From Symsagittifera roscoffensis (taxonomy: Eukaryota; Xenacoelomorpha; Acoela; Convolutidae): DNA of 64,000 bases. Made by a program: the position numbers and the translations under genes. Below the pieces are notes generated by a model that was given only the letters and a program-made list of their open reading frames with translations, had not been told where the DNA came from and made no database searches. This document shows positions 43,470 to 54,704 of the stretch, piece by piece (position 1 is the stretch's first letter; each line of letters begins with the position of its first letter). Location of the stretch: positions 55,274,467-55,338,466 of the forward strand of contig NC_087068.1 of the NCBI RefSeq assembly GCF_963678635.1, in the 5' to 3' direction.

Positions 43470-45274
43470 GCCGACAACTTGGATCCCTACACCGTTCAAA
43501 TTCCCATCCAACCAACCTCACTACTCCAATTACAATAATACCACTTTTTGCTTTCCCACCACCCGATTTCATAACCAGTAATGTAACATCAGGCATGAAT
43601 TCCGATACTAATTCACACATCTCAGCTTTATACTCCACCTCACAACTCAATAACCCGAATATTGAAACCCCCGATGAATTTGCCGACTCTGAACCATCTC
43701 CATCCAATAATTTTCACACCAACCCCTCAATTTTTTCCCAACCCCCTTTTCAACCAATGCTACCAAATAACCCTGTCCCCACCAATTCTACACCCTCTTA
43801 TGCTTCCCAAGTCACTCCAACCTATTCTTCACATCATTCAGACAGATCATCCAATTCTCCAGATACCCCCCAAATCTCCCCAGAACTAGATAATTTTATT
43901 ACATTACAACAACAACCCTACCACCTTGACACCCCCACCATAAACCAAATTTCATCCACAATAGATTCATCCAACCCTCCTACCCCTACACCCTCTTCAA
44001 TTTATACCGAATCATTAGCACCATCATCCACATCTACTGAATCTTCACTCAGCACTAATAGAGCTTACCGCACTTTTAAAAGAAAGTTCCCCAACCATCC
44101 TTTCCCAGCAAAACCAGGAACAGCCCGTGAATATATAAATCACCCAAATCACACTAATACAAAAGAATTTTTAGCTATCACCTTACCCTCATTTCCACAA
44201 TACGCCTTAAACACCCCTCACGACACTAACGAAACACGTAACTTTGTAGACGAACACGTTTTAATGCCTACCCTTCCTTGGACCTCATATTATCATTTTA
44301 CTAATCCCCTTTGCTTACCTTTATCTAACACTCACATCGATATAGAACGAAATAAGGACATGCTATATCGACTCACTACACCACTAACACCTAGACAATT
44401 TACTTACATCGGATATAAAAAATCACTAAAAACATACACTGCACCCCGAGCTAACGAATATACGCTAGAATATTACGATCATAACATCATCAGAACTAAC
44501 CAAGATCAATTCTTAGACGATGACCGCTTCGCTAACCCACAAATCACAGAAAAATTTTTCATTAAAACACCATATGTATTTACACTCAATATCTTTGATC
44601 GCAAATTTGACCACATCATCTCAGAAGCACTAATAGACACGCAAGCCTACGAAAGTTTTAAAGAACGCTTCCAAATATTTTCACTAACCTTTCATTTCCT
44701 TGCACCACCTGAAAGAGATCTGCACTGCTCACACGATATTATGTTGCGCACTAAACAAACTCACACATATACATATTATCGTTTTATCCAAAATCACTTC
44801 GACCTACACACTCCCTCCAGACAACCACACCACCGTTTCCAATTCATCAATTCCAAATACACCTCACCATTCTCTCTTAACTTCACATATTGCATTAAAG
44901 ATACTAACCTTCATGTTATTCTTCGAAATTATGATCCCATAACCCAAATGTATATTTTTTGTCCCATCACCAAGACCTTCAACGCAGAAGAATCCCGACC
45001 CTTCCTTCTACCACACGAATTTGTTCAACCTATAGAAATCCCCATTTTAGAATTCATCCACAACACTAAATTCAGTCACAAATTATATAATCTAATCCAA
45101 AACACACCTTATGAGTTTGCAGTTGGCACTGAAGAACTAACCACCATTAAAGAACTTCAATTGCTTTGGCCACTGCTTCAAACTAAAAATATCATCCGCA
45201 TCTTAGCTAAATTACTAACAACTTCAGATCTCATCCACGACATCTTCCCCCACGGTTTCTTCCCCGACGACTAA
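43466..45274 (+). CDS. ORF8, 602-aa accessory protein, copy B
   Basis: Intact; start overlaps the ORF7 stop as ATGA. Differences from copy A lie mostly in the disordered N-terminal third. The C-terminal 400 residues are nearly identical. Function unknown. Confidence 0.8.
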   Translation: MSRQLGSLHRSNSHPTNLTTPITIIPLFAFPPPDFITSNVTSGMNSDTNSHISALYSTSQLNNPNIETPDEFADSEPSPSNNFHTNPSIFSQPPFQPMLPNNPVPTNSTPSYASQVTPTYSSHHSDRSSNSPDTPQISPELDNFITLQQQPYHLDTPTINQISSTIDSSNPPTPTPSSIYTESLAPSSTSTESSLSTNRAYRTFKRKFPNHPFPAKPGTAREYINHPNHTNTKEFLAITLPSFPQYALNTPHDTNETRNFVDEHVLMPTLPWTSYYHFTNPLCLPLSNTHIDIERNKDMLYRLTTPLTPRQFTYIGYKKSLKTYTAPRANEYTLEYYDHNIIRTNQDQFLDDDRFANPQITEKFFIKTPYVFTLNIFDRKFDHIISEALIDTQAYESFKERFQIFSLTFHFLAPPERDLHCSHDIMLRTKQTHTYTYYRFIQNHFDLHTPSRQPHHRFQFINSKYTSPFSLNFTYCIKDTNLHVILRNYDPITQMYIFCPITKTFNAEESRPFLLPHEFVQPIEIPILEFIHNTKFSHKLYNLIQNTPYEFAVGTEELTTIKELQLLWPLLQTKNIIRILAKLLTTSDLIHDIFPHGFFPDD

Positions 45275-46865
45275 CAGGTAAATATGAATTATACATATTA
45301 TTAACTAATTAAATTAAAATTAGAAACTAACCATTCTTTATTCATGTCTTCTTTAGAATTTTAGCCTTCATCCAACAATCATCTGAAAAATTCACAAAAG
45401 AAAATAAAAATTGAAAACTTCTTCATACTGTTAAAAACTCTATTAATTTTTTGCACCAAACAATTAAATAAAAATAATACCAATGCAGTAATTTAATTTA
45501 TAAATTTTTTCCCAAATGCAGTAAATCTAATAATGATGAAAATTTGTAACTTAATTTTCCCCAACAACTAGCAGTAAATTTGAATTTCTATGTAATAAAT
45601 TGATAAAACGAAAATGCAGTACTAACCTTTTGATATTTCCATTCATTCGCACAAAAATTCTATCCACACTCGCACAGCTCGCCCACGAAGAATTATTTAA
45701 AATATTGAATTTCAGTTTCAAGCTTTCACACACAACAGCTCTAACACAAGATAACACGTTTCAAACTTTCCCTTAACCCGTTTGGAAAGGAATTATATAC
45801 TAAACAACACTAACCAACGTAGCTTACTAAACACCACTAATCATAGAATAACAGCATGACTAAGAAAAGGAAACCAACGGTACCCAAACCGGATTAACCC
45901 AGTTTAAAACTGGATAATTTATTCTTTTGAAGACTATTATAAAGTCTAAGAAAGAAACAATAAAACACAAAAAAGTCGAAAGACAAACCCATACCAAAAA
46001 CAATTTGATTTTTGAAAAAAGGACACAACCAACAAAACATAAGAAAAGCCACAACAAACCCAACATAAAACGTTGTCACATAACAGGACCTCTCACAAAA
46101 ACCGCATGCAATCATACTCCCACTCCTGGCCTAACCCACCAGAAGAGGACGTCCTGAGCATGCTCTATAGCCGGCCTAACCCACCGCGCTACATCCACGC
46201 TTTGTGACACACACTCCTATTTTTAATAAGAGCTACTCAAGGGTGAGTAACTCTTCAAAATAACCGAACTAAAACAAAAAGCTTTTGTGAAAACAACTAA
46301 CCGAAATCATAATTAAACACCAAACTAATAAAAATTTTATAAAATGTAAATTATACCTTGCAGTATATAGATCAGCATACAACACCAAAGACGAACATCC
46401 AAAGACAAAATGAACCCACTACACTCGAAAAAGAATGGCCAACCACAATCAATATGCCGCCCACAATCACAACTCAAAGGATTTAGAGTACGACTTGACT
46501 TCGCAGAAAAGGACTTCATTGAACTAGACCAATGACCACCTCGATGTTCAAGTATACGTACAGATCCGAGTAACCAGGCATCCCCTCCACACACAATCTC
46601 CACGCCATTCCCAGACAAGGTCAAACACAAAAGAAGTTCTCTACATGAAACGGAAAAACCTGTCATAGCCAACCATTCTGAAATCAGATTTGAGTTTGTT
46701 GCGAAAACCCAGTCGTTGTCTTGAGAAGACACAACGATTGAATCTGGGACTTCTCTAATAAGAAAACCCAGAAGAAATAAGATGTTCGCCAAATACCAAC
46801 GTCCATCATCCATCCTTTGAATTGCAGAAAGACTATTCTAAAAAACTCTGTAAAACCCGGATGGG
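45275..46865 (+). other. 3' non-coding region of copy B
   Basis: Matches 1212-2824 of copy A. It has the twin palindromes AGGACGTCCT (46146-46155) and GAGCATGCTC (46156-46165), the GGCCTAACCCACC repeat on both sides of them, and an imperfect hairpin around 46230-46253. A long opposite-strand frame of 158 codons (46337-46813) lies here and is only partly open in copy A. A short sense frame around 46396-46530 ends at the same TGA in both copies. Confidence 0.55.
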
Positions 46866-47275
46866 TGGAACCTGATCAAAACTACATTTTATGATTGGAT
46901 AAATTGGATATTTTGCCACTGTAAAGTATTTAATATTAACCAATCATGATCCATCTAACTAACAACCCACTTATTTGTAAGTGCTGAAATTACTTGTAAT
47001 TTCAGCACCAGAGAGATTTGAATTTAACTTAGAAATTAGTTGACTCTCCAAGAAGACTTCAGCAGCCGCAATAAACCAGTATACCCTAGATCTATTGAGC
47101 CTAGCAGAGACTAGTTAAACAACCTGAGACTAGATAGTATAAGAGTAAGATTAGGATTGGTATTAGACTAAGAAGTTGCACGAATTTATCCGGCCGAAAA
47201 TAAGATAGCGTGACGAGCAGACGGTGTACCCTATCCGAAATTACTCTATGAGTTATACACTTCGGTCCTAACTCA
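46866..47275 (+). repeat. 3' LTR of copy B
   Basis: 410 bp, partner of 28535-28944 with about four differences. Hairpin at 46981-47008 and AATAAA at 47070-47075. ATGG target duplication follows at 47276-47279. Confidence 0.95.
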
Positions 47276-47279
47276 ATGG

Positions 47280-47851
47280 GAATAAGAAGGAATTTCTCGT
47301 ATCATCTTAATATGTTTTAAGTTTTGAATAAGACAAATTAGAAAAAGAATTGAAGTGTAGCCAGATAACTCCAGTTCGCGTTGGATGCGCAAAAATATGT
47401 TGAAGTTTACCTAAACATCTTTTTTATTATAGTTTAAAACGCGTTAAGACAATTTATGCAGATTTGGCGTACTTTTTCCCTTTTTGGAAACTTTATTTTC
47501 TACTTTTTTTGGGATAAACTTTGAAAGAACTTAAAGAAAGTTTGTAAAAACAACTAAGCGGGCGGTGGTTACGAAGAAAAAGGCCCAAAAGAAATTTCAG
47601 AAACAACTTTGTATGTGGTGTGACGAAATATCGTATTCAATAATATCGACAACTCAAAGCGGCTCTGGAGAACGTTTTCTGGAACTTTTCGTTGGATTTT
47701 TATCGGTTTCAAGGTTTCAAAAATTTATTATTGGAATTCTTGCTCGGATTATGTTCCGATCAATTTTGTTTAAATCAATTATGCGTTGGGGTGGAATATC
47801 GGTGTGAATCCCAAAAACGTCTAGAAAATATTTGAAACTAGACTTTTCTTC
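47280..47851. other. Right flank of copy B, no gene seen
   Basis: AT-rich. One 80-codon plus-strand frame (47565-47807) has no motif and no splice context I trust. Confidence 0.4.
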
Positions 47852-48052
47852 TTAATTTTTCATGCGGGAGCCTTGCTTGTAAACATATCCAGGCTCCCAG
47901 ATGTCGCTGATTTCAACCAGATCTCGAGCAGAGGAGAGTATAGTGACCCCTTTCATCGCGACTCCAGTTTCTTGCTGCAGAAAAGTGAGGTCGCACTTTG
48001 TGATGAAGGTAGGTAGGGCCCATTCTAAGTCAATAGAGTTGGCGAAAGGCAG
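47852..48052 (-). CDS. Possible host terminal exon
   Basis: 67 codons including the stop, preceded by a good splice acceptor (TGTTTGTTTCAG) at the exon edge, with frame phase 0. Composition is that of normal protein, unlike the transposon fragments beside it. I do not recognise the family, and upstream exons are not evident; a BEL/Pao fossil lies in the expected intron direction. Confidence 0.4.
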   Translation of the reverse strand: MPFANSIDLEWALPTFITKCDLTFLQQETGVAMKGVTILSSARDLVEISDIWEPGYVYKQGSRMKN

Positions 48053-48674
48053 CTGAAACAAACATGTTCATGTTAACAAGTTATCATGAAAAAAACTATT
48101 ATTTTAGGACACTTAAAAGAGGGAACGGAACAACAAATGATGGTTGTTCGGCTCTTGAGCCCCTGTTAATTTACTTACTTGTTAACAATTGTTTGTAATT
48201 TTTTGGGATAATTCTTATTTAAATTCTAGAAAATCCTTTCTGGTTCGACAGAAAAAGTTTCACCGTGGATGTAGTAGTTTTTCCAAAGCTGTTTTTTAAA
48301 CAAGAGCGCGCGATGCCATCAGGGTTAGCAAATAGCAAAAACTTGGTTGTCTTCAAAGTTCTGTAATTCTCGTAGTTGTCTGCTCTGTCGTAGCGTAGTT
48401 TGGTTGCTTCTCTGTTGTTTATATGGTTTTTTTCGTTGTTTTTTTTCGAATCTCGTTTGATTGTAAAACGAGACCTTCGCAGCCCTCATACTTTTAAGCA
48501 GAAAGCAAGGAAAATTAGTTATCGGGGCTGCTGTTCGGCTTAACGACGTATAGTGCTGTGGTGCTTGGCTCCGCAGTTCGGGACTCCGCATCTGTTCACT
48601 GATTTGCATTCGGTAGCACGATGTGAGCCAAGGTAATTAAAGCAAAGTCGTTATTATTTTGCCAGCTTAATTCT
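48053..48674. other. Stretch between the exon and the BEL/Pao fossil
   Basis: Contains a 94-codon minus-strand frame (48325-48609) without recognisable domain. It could be more of the BEL/Pao remnant, but I see no motif. Confidence 0.3.
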
Positions 48675-49750
48675 TCAATCGGACGATAGCGTTAGCAATT
48701 TGGAACAGCGTCCTATGAAGTGTTGCGTGTTATCTAATGGACACAAGTGACTCCTTGTTACGAATTTGTCGTGACACTGCCTCTCTCTTTTATTTCTAGG
48801 AATAATTTCCAAGTAAGCTGATGCTCTTGGTTGGTGAAACGTGTATTCTTTGTTTAAAATTTCAGTCTTTGTTTTCTCCGATGCAAGTTCCAGGTTTTCA
48901 CACGCCCAGGAGTATTTGTTTAGCCAGTCAGATATATCCTTTAACATTGCATATTCAAGACCATGGAGTATACCGAATTCTTCCAATTTCATCAACTCTT
49001 CCTACGGTAACTTTGCGCGAGCGAGAAAAAGCAAAATAGTGGAGCTCAAAAATGAAGTGTAGTTGCTGATCTCAAACTTGTATACTAGCTTTTGCTAGTA
49101 TACTTGATGAAAGCTCGAGTATCTTTGTCTGAAACCCTTTCAAACTTAATCAGTGCTTTAATGAAAGCTGTCATCACAAAGTTTTTTGGATTACCAAAGT
49201 TTTGAAATAGTTCGCCTATTGCTTGGTTGTACTGTGCAGAATCAGTTCCGTAGCTCTCTATAATACCTTTATCTTTCCCTAAGCAAAATGACTGTAAGTA
49301 GTTTTTTTACTGGTGTTAACCCTGGGTTGTTTCCTATTGCAGAAGGGATTAACGATTTTAAAAGGTTCTCATTAAGGTGAGAAGCTAAACCCACTTGTAG
49401 ACCATTTGTTGTGTTGCACTGCATAGGTTTGCGGAAGGCAAGGTGATTTGTGCTAACTGTTGAAGCGCAGGTGTTGACACAAGTCGTTGAAGTTGAAACA
49501 TTGAAGACTAAGTTGTGAGAGATGTTAGAAATTTCCACGGGAGTAAAGGTTGCTGCTGATGTCGTTCGAACCGCCGTTTGCTGATTTGTGGTAACAGAGG
49601 AAACATCGTCTTGGATCCCGTTGTAAGCTTTCTCGTATCTCCTCGTCTGTTTGAGTGTTCAACGTTTCCATTAGCGTAGATGCCTGTAGCAGTATATCGT
49701 TAAAATCGGTTAGTGGATAAGCAGTCAATTCATCTGCGAGAGCTTCCGGA
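48675..49750 (-). pseudogene. BEL/Pao retrotransposon gag fossil
   Basis: Broken minus-strand pieces resemble the Gag region of BEL/Pao elements. A DUF1759-like stretch at about 49079-49300 reads YGTDSAQYNQAIGELFQNFG. Downstream there is a Cys/His segment (CPLDNTQHFIGRCSKLL) like the zinc-binding region that follows it in these elements. Further N-terminal pieces are at 49269-49538 and 49525-49728. Several stops and frame changes separate them. Protease, RT and integrase are absent, and I see no LTRs. Confidence 0.6.
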
Positions 49751-51650
49751 AGCTCTATACACGCAACTGTTTCGGTTGAGGTAATTTTAGTATCGTCAAA
49801 CTCCGTTGAATATGATATCTCTCTAAGAAGTTGCCGTTCTAGACCCTCATATGAAGCGAAACGTTAATTCCTTGCGTTGAGAAGAGGCTGCTGATTTGAT
49901 TTGTTCGATGATATGTTCGATTGCCCGAAAGCTGTTCTAGTGGTGCGGCTGATGTAGAGTTAAAGGCTCAACGTAGAGGTCTTTTGCTAGAGGTAGCTGT
50001 TGTAGACGCGAGGGTTTGTTTGAGGTTGAGCGGCTGCTTCTCGTTGCATTTAATGTAAATTGTCTGTAAAGCCTAACGAGCGTGTGTAATTCAAATAAGA
50101 AAACATGATTCAAAATATTAAATTATAAGCAAAAAGGGAATTTTTGATGATGAAGTACTTCAGTATCGAAGGTAAAGTATGAACTATCAGAACATGAACT
50201 TGGTCGAGATTCCAGTTTTTTTCTTTGAGTGAAATGAGTAGACTCTTAGACCTCACTGGCTTCTACTTTTTGGAAAATTTACTCCATGGGTGTTCTCTTT
50301 TCTTAAAAAAATTTTTAGAATGGTATGTTATATTGATTTTGTTATTCTATTTTTTGATATCAATCCAGTTGTTTTTTGTTGATATAAGCTTCAAATCTTT
50401 TTTTTGTTTTTTTTTCAATCCGAGGAGTGTTTTTAAACCAAAAAAAAACTCGTGCGCCCGAGGATTAACAATTTGTGCACCCCTGAGGATTAATATTCTG
50501 GGGAGCCAAGTACAATGAAACTATATGCTATGAAACAGCACAATGAGTTTAGTTTATGGAGCTATACAGCATGCTTGAATTTGTTTGTTTTTCAAAACAA
50601 TCGCATAAAAAACAAAAGAGGAATCGTTTTTTGACTGAGTTTACTCAAAAAAAATACGATCTGGCCTAATTGAACTGGAGTTGCCGTTGTGGTTGGACTT
50701 GGGCCGGCAATGTCGGTTGTCGGTAGGTGTGACCAGAGTGACCTATTAACAGCTGAGGGGACCTCTTGAAACCGCAGTCCGTGATGTAGACCTTGATGTT
50801 CTTGGAGGGTGCTGCTTCTTGATGAGCTGAGCGTTTGCTCCGGGAACCTTGGAAAACGTTAGAAGTAGTCCCTGATGATATGGGATCTCTGATGAAAGAG
50901 AAGGACTGATGGCTGATGGCTGATGGAAGGGCCGATAACTGTTGGGCCTCACTTGCCTCTTAGGGGGCTAAGCTAATTGTCAGACATGGCGTGGATACGA
51001 TGAAGCAATGAATCCAATTCATTTTTCATTGGATTGTCAAGCAAAACGGCACAGGCAAATGCGAATGAAATCTAGCATTGATGTCAAAAAGATCAATAGT
51101 CATCTATGCTTTTGATAGACATTTTTTGCTTGTCACAAAACACAAATATGTTCCAAGTAGGTCTGATATAAAAAATGTTATCATCAATTTTTTGAAAAAG
51201 TAAGTTGAAATTTACTAAACTTACTTCGTAAAATCAGCTAAGCAATTAATTAAAACAAGACTCGAAACATACAAATGACCTATGCTAACACTTGGTAAAC
51301 ATTTAAGAGACAAAAGTTTGAAACGAAGCAGGCGATAGTCCTCAAAAACGTTTGCTATTTTGATCAAAGTTTTTGTACTTTACTAAGCGATCATTGCTGG
51401 TTGAATGGTTAGTAATTTTATCCTAATTTATAAGTCTCACCTTAGATCGTCAAATTGTCTTGACAAAAAGTAGAGTAGAAACAATAGTTAGAAAAGGTAT
51501 GAATTAATTAGTTGGTTGGATACAAAGCACTGGGTTATTAGATTATATAAACGAATCGAACAGCTTAAAGAAATATACCTATGAGGGGAGGTTGAGCTAA
51601 TCTTATTTTGTTCATCAATTTTTTATCTTCTTACTAAGGTCGGTGGCTGA
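49751..51650. other. Intergenic, no gene supported
   Basis: AT-rich, with T-rich low complexity around 50330-50430. Short frames such as 50225-50518 plus and 50746-50952 minus have no domain signal. Confidence 0.4.
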
Positions 51651-51769
51651 TTAGTATGTATGGCTGCCCTTGATGTTTGTCCAAGTCAGCACTTCTGGTT
51701 GGGTCGTCTGAATCGTCTTGCCGTAGTCCTTTGGGTACTTGTAGTCCAGACTTCCTCGGGGGTGCGTAT
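51651..51769 (-). CDS. Possible host terminal exon
   Basis: A short minus-strand frame ending in TAA with a Tyr/Thr/Pro-rich, protein-like sequence (KYPKDYGKTIQTTQPEVLTW). AG dinucleotides directly upstream could be the acceptor. Too short to identify. Confidence 0.3.
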
Positions 51770-53138
51770 CTCGATTATCTCGATTTATAATTTTTAAAAT
51801 CAAACTTAAGATGAGAATTTATTCTCTTTTTAAAAATGAAAAGGGCTAGATTAATTTTAGTGTTAGGGCAGAAAAGAAAAATTATTTATTTTTAAAAGAT
51901 CTGACTGAAGAGAAATGACTTGCTGCTGACTGAGCAAAATGAAACACTGAAGATTTCAGGCCAGTCCTTTTGCTCATAAGCATAAACCGGCGGCTGATTC
52001 AATCTTTAATTATTCAGGTTTCACCTGCTCCTTTGTTCTCCCTTTTTAATAAGGGAATTTTCAACTAGTTTTTATTTGATTTTTTCAAATCAAATATCTT
52101 CAACTTATTAGTCCCCTTTGATAAAAACCGCAGCCTTCAGTTTGTCTTATTAAAAATTCATATTACTCTCTCTGATGCATCATATTGCAGGTGCACCTCT
52201 GCTTAATCAAAGCAAGGAGAATTTCAGTGCAGCCGGCAAGACTGCTAAATATTTATCCAGTTTGTTTCAAGTTAAGTTAAAAGGGACGTATTAATCGCCG
52301 CCCTTTTAAAATATTGAGCATGAAAAAATGAGAAAAATTGGACAAGTATTTAAAAAGGAGTGGATTTTCACAACAAGATTTTATAGTCCTAATAAGAGTA
52401 AATCAGTCAATATCTGATTTAGTGAAAAGAGGCTTTAATTTAAATGGCACGCTCCAATTTAGAATTGGGTCGTTAAATAAACAATTAAGACAATGGTCTT
52501 TTGTGTGTGTGTAGTATTTCGCAATACTACAGTACCATCTTTATGTAGATCACTGCTAACCAGGTGAATCACTGATAATGTTTCGAACTATTCGAAGTTT
52601 TCATGAAATCTAATCCACCGATGAAAGCCTGGCAAACATTTGTGTAGAAGTTAAGCAATTGAGCAAAATTTTGGACACTGGTTCAGTGCATGACGACCAT
52701 CAAATAAACAAAGCGATTTTTCAACAGTTTTTGAAAAAAAAATCAATGCATAACATCGATCTGTTTTCTCTTGTTTCAACGAGTTACAAACTTTAAAAAG
52801 CATTCTTTTGAAAGTTTTTGAAAACAGAAACTAAATTATACAAATAACGAAGCTATCAAAGACGAAATTTTTGGTCTTTGACGAATTTTGCAATTGAAAT
52901 ATAATATTTAATTGACTGATTTGATTTACACCGATTTACTTCATTAGTGATTTTATCATTTTTATTAATCTTTTAAAAATAGGACCAACATTTACCGCCG
53001 TCGAAACAAAAATAATTTTGTAGAAGTGCATTTGAGAGACCACCAAACACATGCAAGATGATAAAATGTTACTTTGTTGTAGCTAATTCTAATTTAAAAC
53101 TATTAAAAAGAATGAGGAATTAAAGTGAATTAGTCTGA
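51770..53138. other. Intergenic, no gene seen
   Basis: AT-rich non-coding sequence left of the small-LTR gypsy element. Confidence 0.4.
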
Positions 53139-53276
53139 TGTTAAAACATTCAAAAAGGAGAGATCATTCTCTCCGCCGGAGAGAATGGCAAGTGAAGGTC
53201 ATATAAGAGTGACCTGTTACCTAATTAAGATAAATAAGATTTGCAATAAATGCAAAATAAGATCCGAGTCACAACA
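53139..53276 (-). repeat. 3' LTR of the degenerate gypsy element
   Basis: 138 bp, starts TGTTAAAAC and ends CACAACA on the plus strand. Contains a perfect hairpin with arms CATTCTCTCC/GGAGAGAATG (53165-53187), and AGGTCA...TGACCT arms around TATAAGAG. Confidence 0.9.
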
Positions 53277-54028
53277 TTCCTCTAGGCAGGAAAAATTTTA
53301 ACTAGCGCCCAATAAGTAAATATGAAATAACTGAGTCCTTTCTTCCCCTTTTAGGGACAGGGAAAGAAAAAATTTTTATAACACTACTGTGTAAGCAACT
53401 GAAATTAAACTATGTACCAACGATAGCACTAAGTAATGCAAAGGTAATTTAAGGGTGAGGTTATCCGGTATCCGACGGATAAGATCTAAAAAGTAGATAT
53501 GTAGTAGTAAATCGGAAAACAAAATATCACCGAGAGTTGATGGGCGATGAGGTGTGAGGTCACGGAAATTAAATAATTGCATGAGAAGGATTTTATGAAG
53601 GCAGAACGCAAAAAGAGCGAAATACTGATTAATCAATCCGAAAGGTTAATAAGTCACCTAAAGTTACGCACACTAAATCTTCCAACTTCGAACTTGAGGA
53701 AAATACAGATTAGCACCGGTGTGTAAAATGAAAAGTACTCGAGAAAGAAAATAGGTATTAAAATTATCGTTTACAACTTCTGTAGTCATTTAAAAAGTTT
53801 TCGAGTTCAGCATTGAAAAGTTCACTATCAAGTTCTGAATGCTCTCCAAAATTATCTGCTGCCATTCTCAACGATTCATCAGTTGAAGAGGTAGAAGTTT
53901 GTTCGGGAGATGGTGAATCCGAGTCAATTAAGACTAATTCCGCCGGAGTTGTAGTATTGTCTGCTTCATGAATGGTGTTGTCTTCTATTTCAAATACAAT
54001 GGGGTTAGCTGCAGAACCAGAGGGAAAT
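53277..54028 (-). other. 3' region of the degenerate gypsy element
   Basis: No recognisable domain; short frames only. Confidence 0.4.
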
Positions 54029-54556
54029 CTACCACATATATAAAATACCTTTGACCGTAAAATTTTGGTGGTCCAACATTCCTACTAGAACGTCGAATGA
54101 TGAAAGGAACGTTACCGGGTTTGTTGGAAGAGTCGTGAGTTGGAGTGAATCGTCAGCAGAATCTACTATTTCGTAAACCGGGAATTCTGTTACTGTGTCC
54201 GAATCCGCTGGATTAAAATTGTTCTGAAGTTCCCGTGGCTTATTGTCGATTTCTTCCTCCACCTGTGGTGTAGCATTCTGGTCGTGTGTACTAGAGGTTC
54301 GGTTTGCGGGGATAATGCTTATTGGGCATTCAGTAGTCTGGTCCCCAAGTTGGTCTCCGTTTTGAGCAGTGATGTCCTCTAAAACCTCAGATTTTATGTT
54401 ATTTTTTATTCCACTAGAATTAGGGCCAATTCCATTTGGAATATGAGTCGTGCGTGAGTCGGAAATAAAACGCTCTCTGGCCACATCTCTACAGGGAAAT
54501 CCGCCCGCTATCCATTCCCATTCGCTAGTATCCGAATTATCCGAAGGAATTAGCAT
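54029..54556 (-). pseudogene. Downstream ORF of the degenerate gypsy element
   Basis: A 175-codon frame, acidic and Ser/Thr/Asn-rich with no recognisable fold, located after the integrase remnant. It could be the C-terminal tail of Pol or a separate short ORF. Confidence 0.4.
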
Positions 54557-54704
54557 GGATTCATCTGAAGCTAGATATCATGGAGGAGGGGTTGACGACT
54601 TCTTCAACCGGCAAGTTTGTCTTCGAACTGTTTTGGAGCATGTTCCCGACACACGTGTCCTTGTCAGATTATCAGATGGAGCCAGTTCTACTTGATTGCA
54701 AGTT

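Larger units (their letters stand above)
28535..47275 (+). mobile_element. Giant complex Ty3/gypsy-type LTR element, copy B
   Basis: 18,741 bp, the same element as copy A in the opposite orientation, with 410-bp LTRs and the 4-bp target duplication ATGG (28531-28534, 47276-47279). The LTRs differ from each other at about four positions, so it is older than A. ORF1, ORF2, Gag-Pol, ORF5 and ORF6 carry frameshifts, deletions or nonsense codons. ORF0, the 50-codon ORF, ORF4, ORF7 and ORF8 are open. Its own target duplication shows a separate insertion, not an inverted duplication of A. Confidence 0.95.

Noticed and set aside
802-47275. A Polinton/Maverick or large DNA virus as explanation for the many ORFs
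   Set aside because: LTRs, primer-binding sites, 4-bp target duplications, RT and RNase H show a retroelement. No DNA polymerase B, packaging ATPase or major capsid gene is present.
802-47275. Inverted segmental duplication creating the two element copies
   Set aside because: Each copy has its own distinct target duplication (TCTA and ATGG) and the flanks outside the LTRs do not match.
50225-50518. 97-codon plus-strand frame
   Set aside because: Phe-rich translation of T-rich low-complexity DNA, with no conserved motif.
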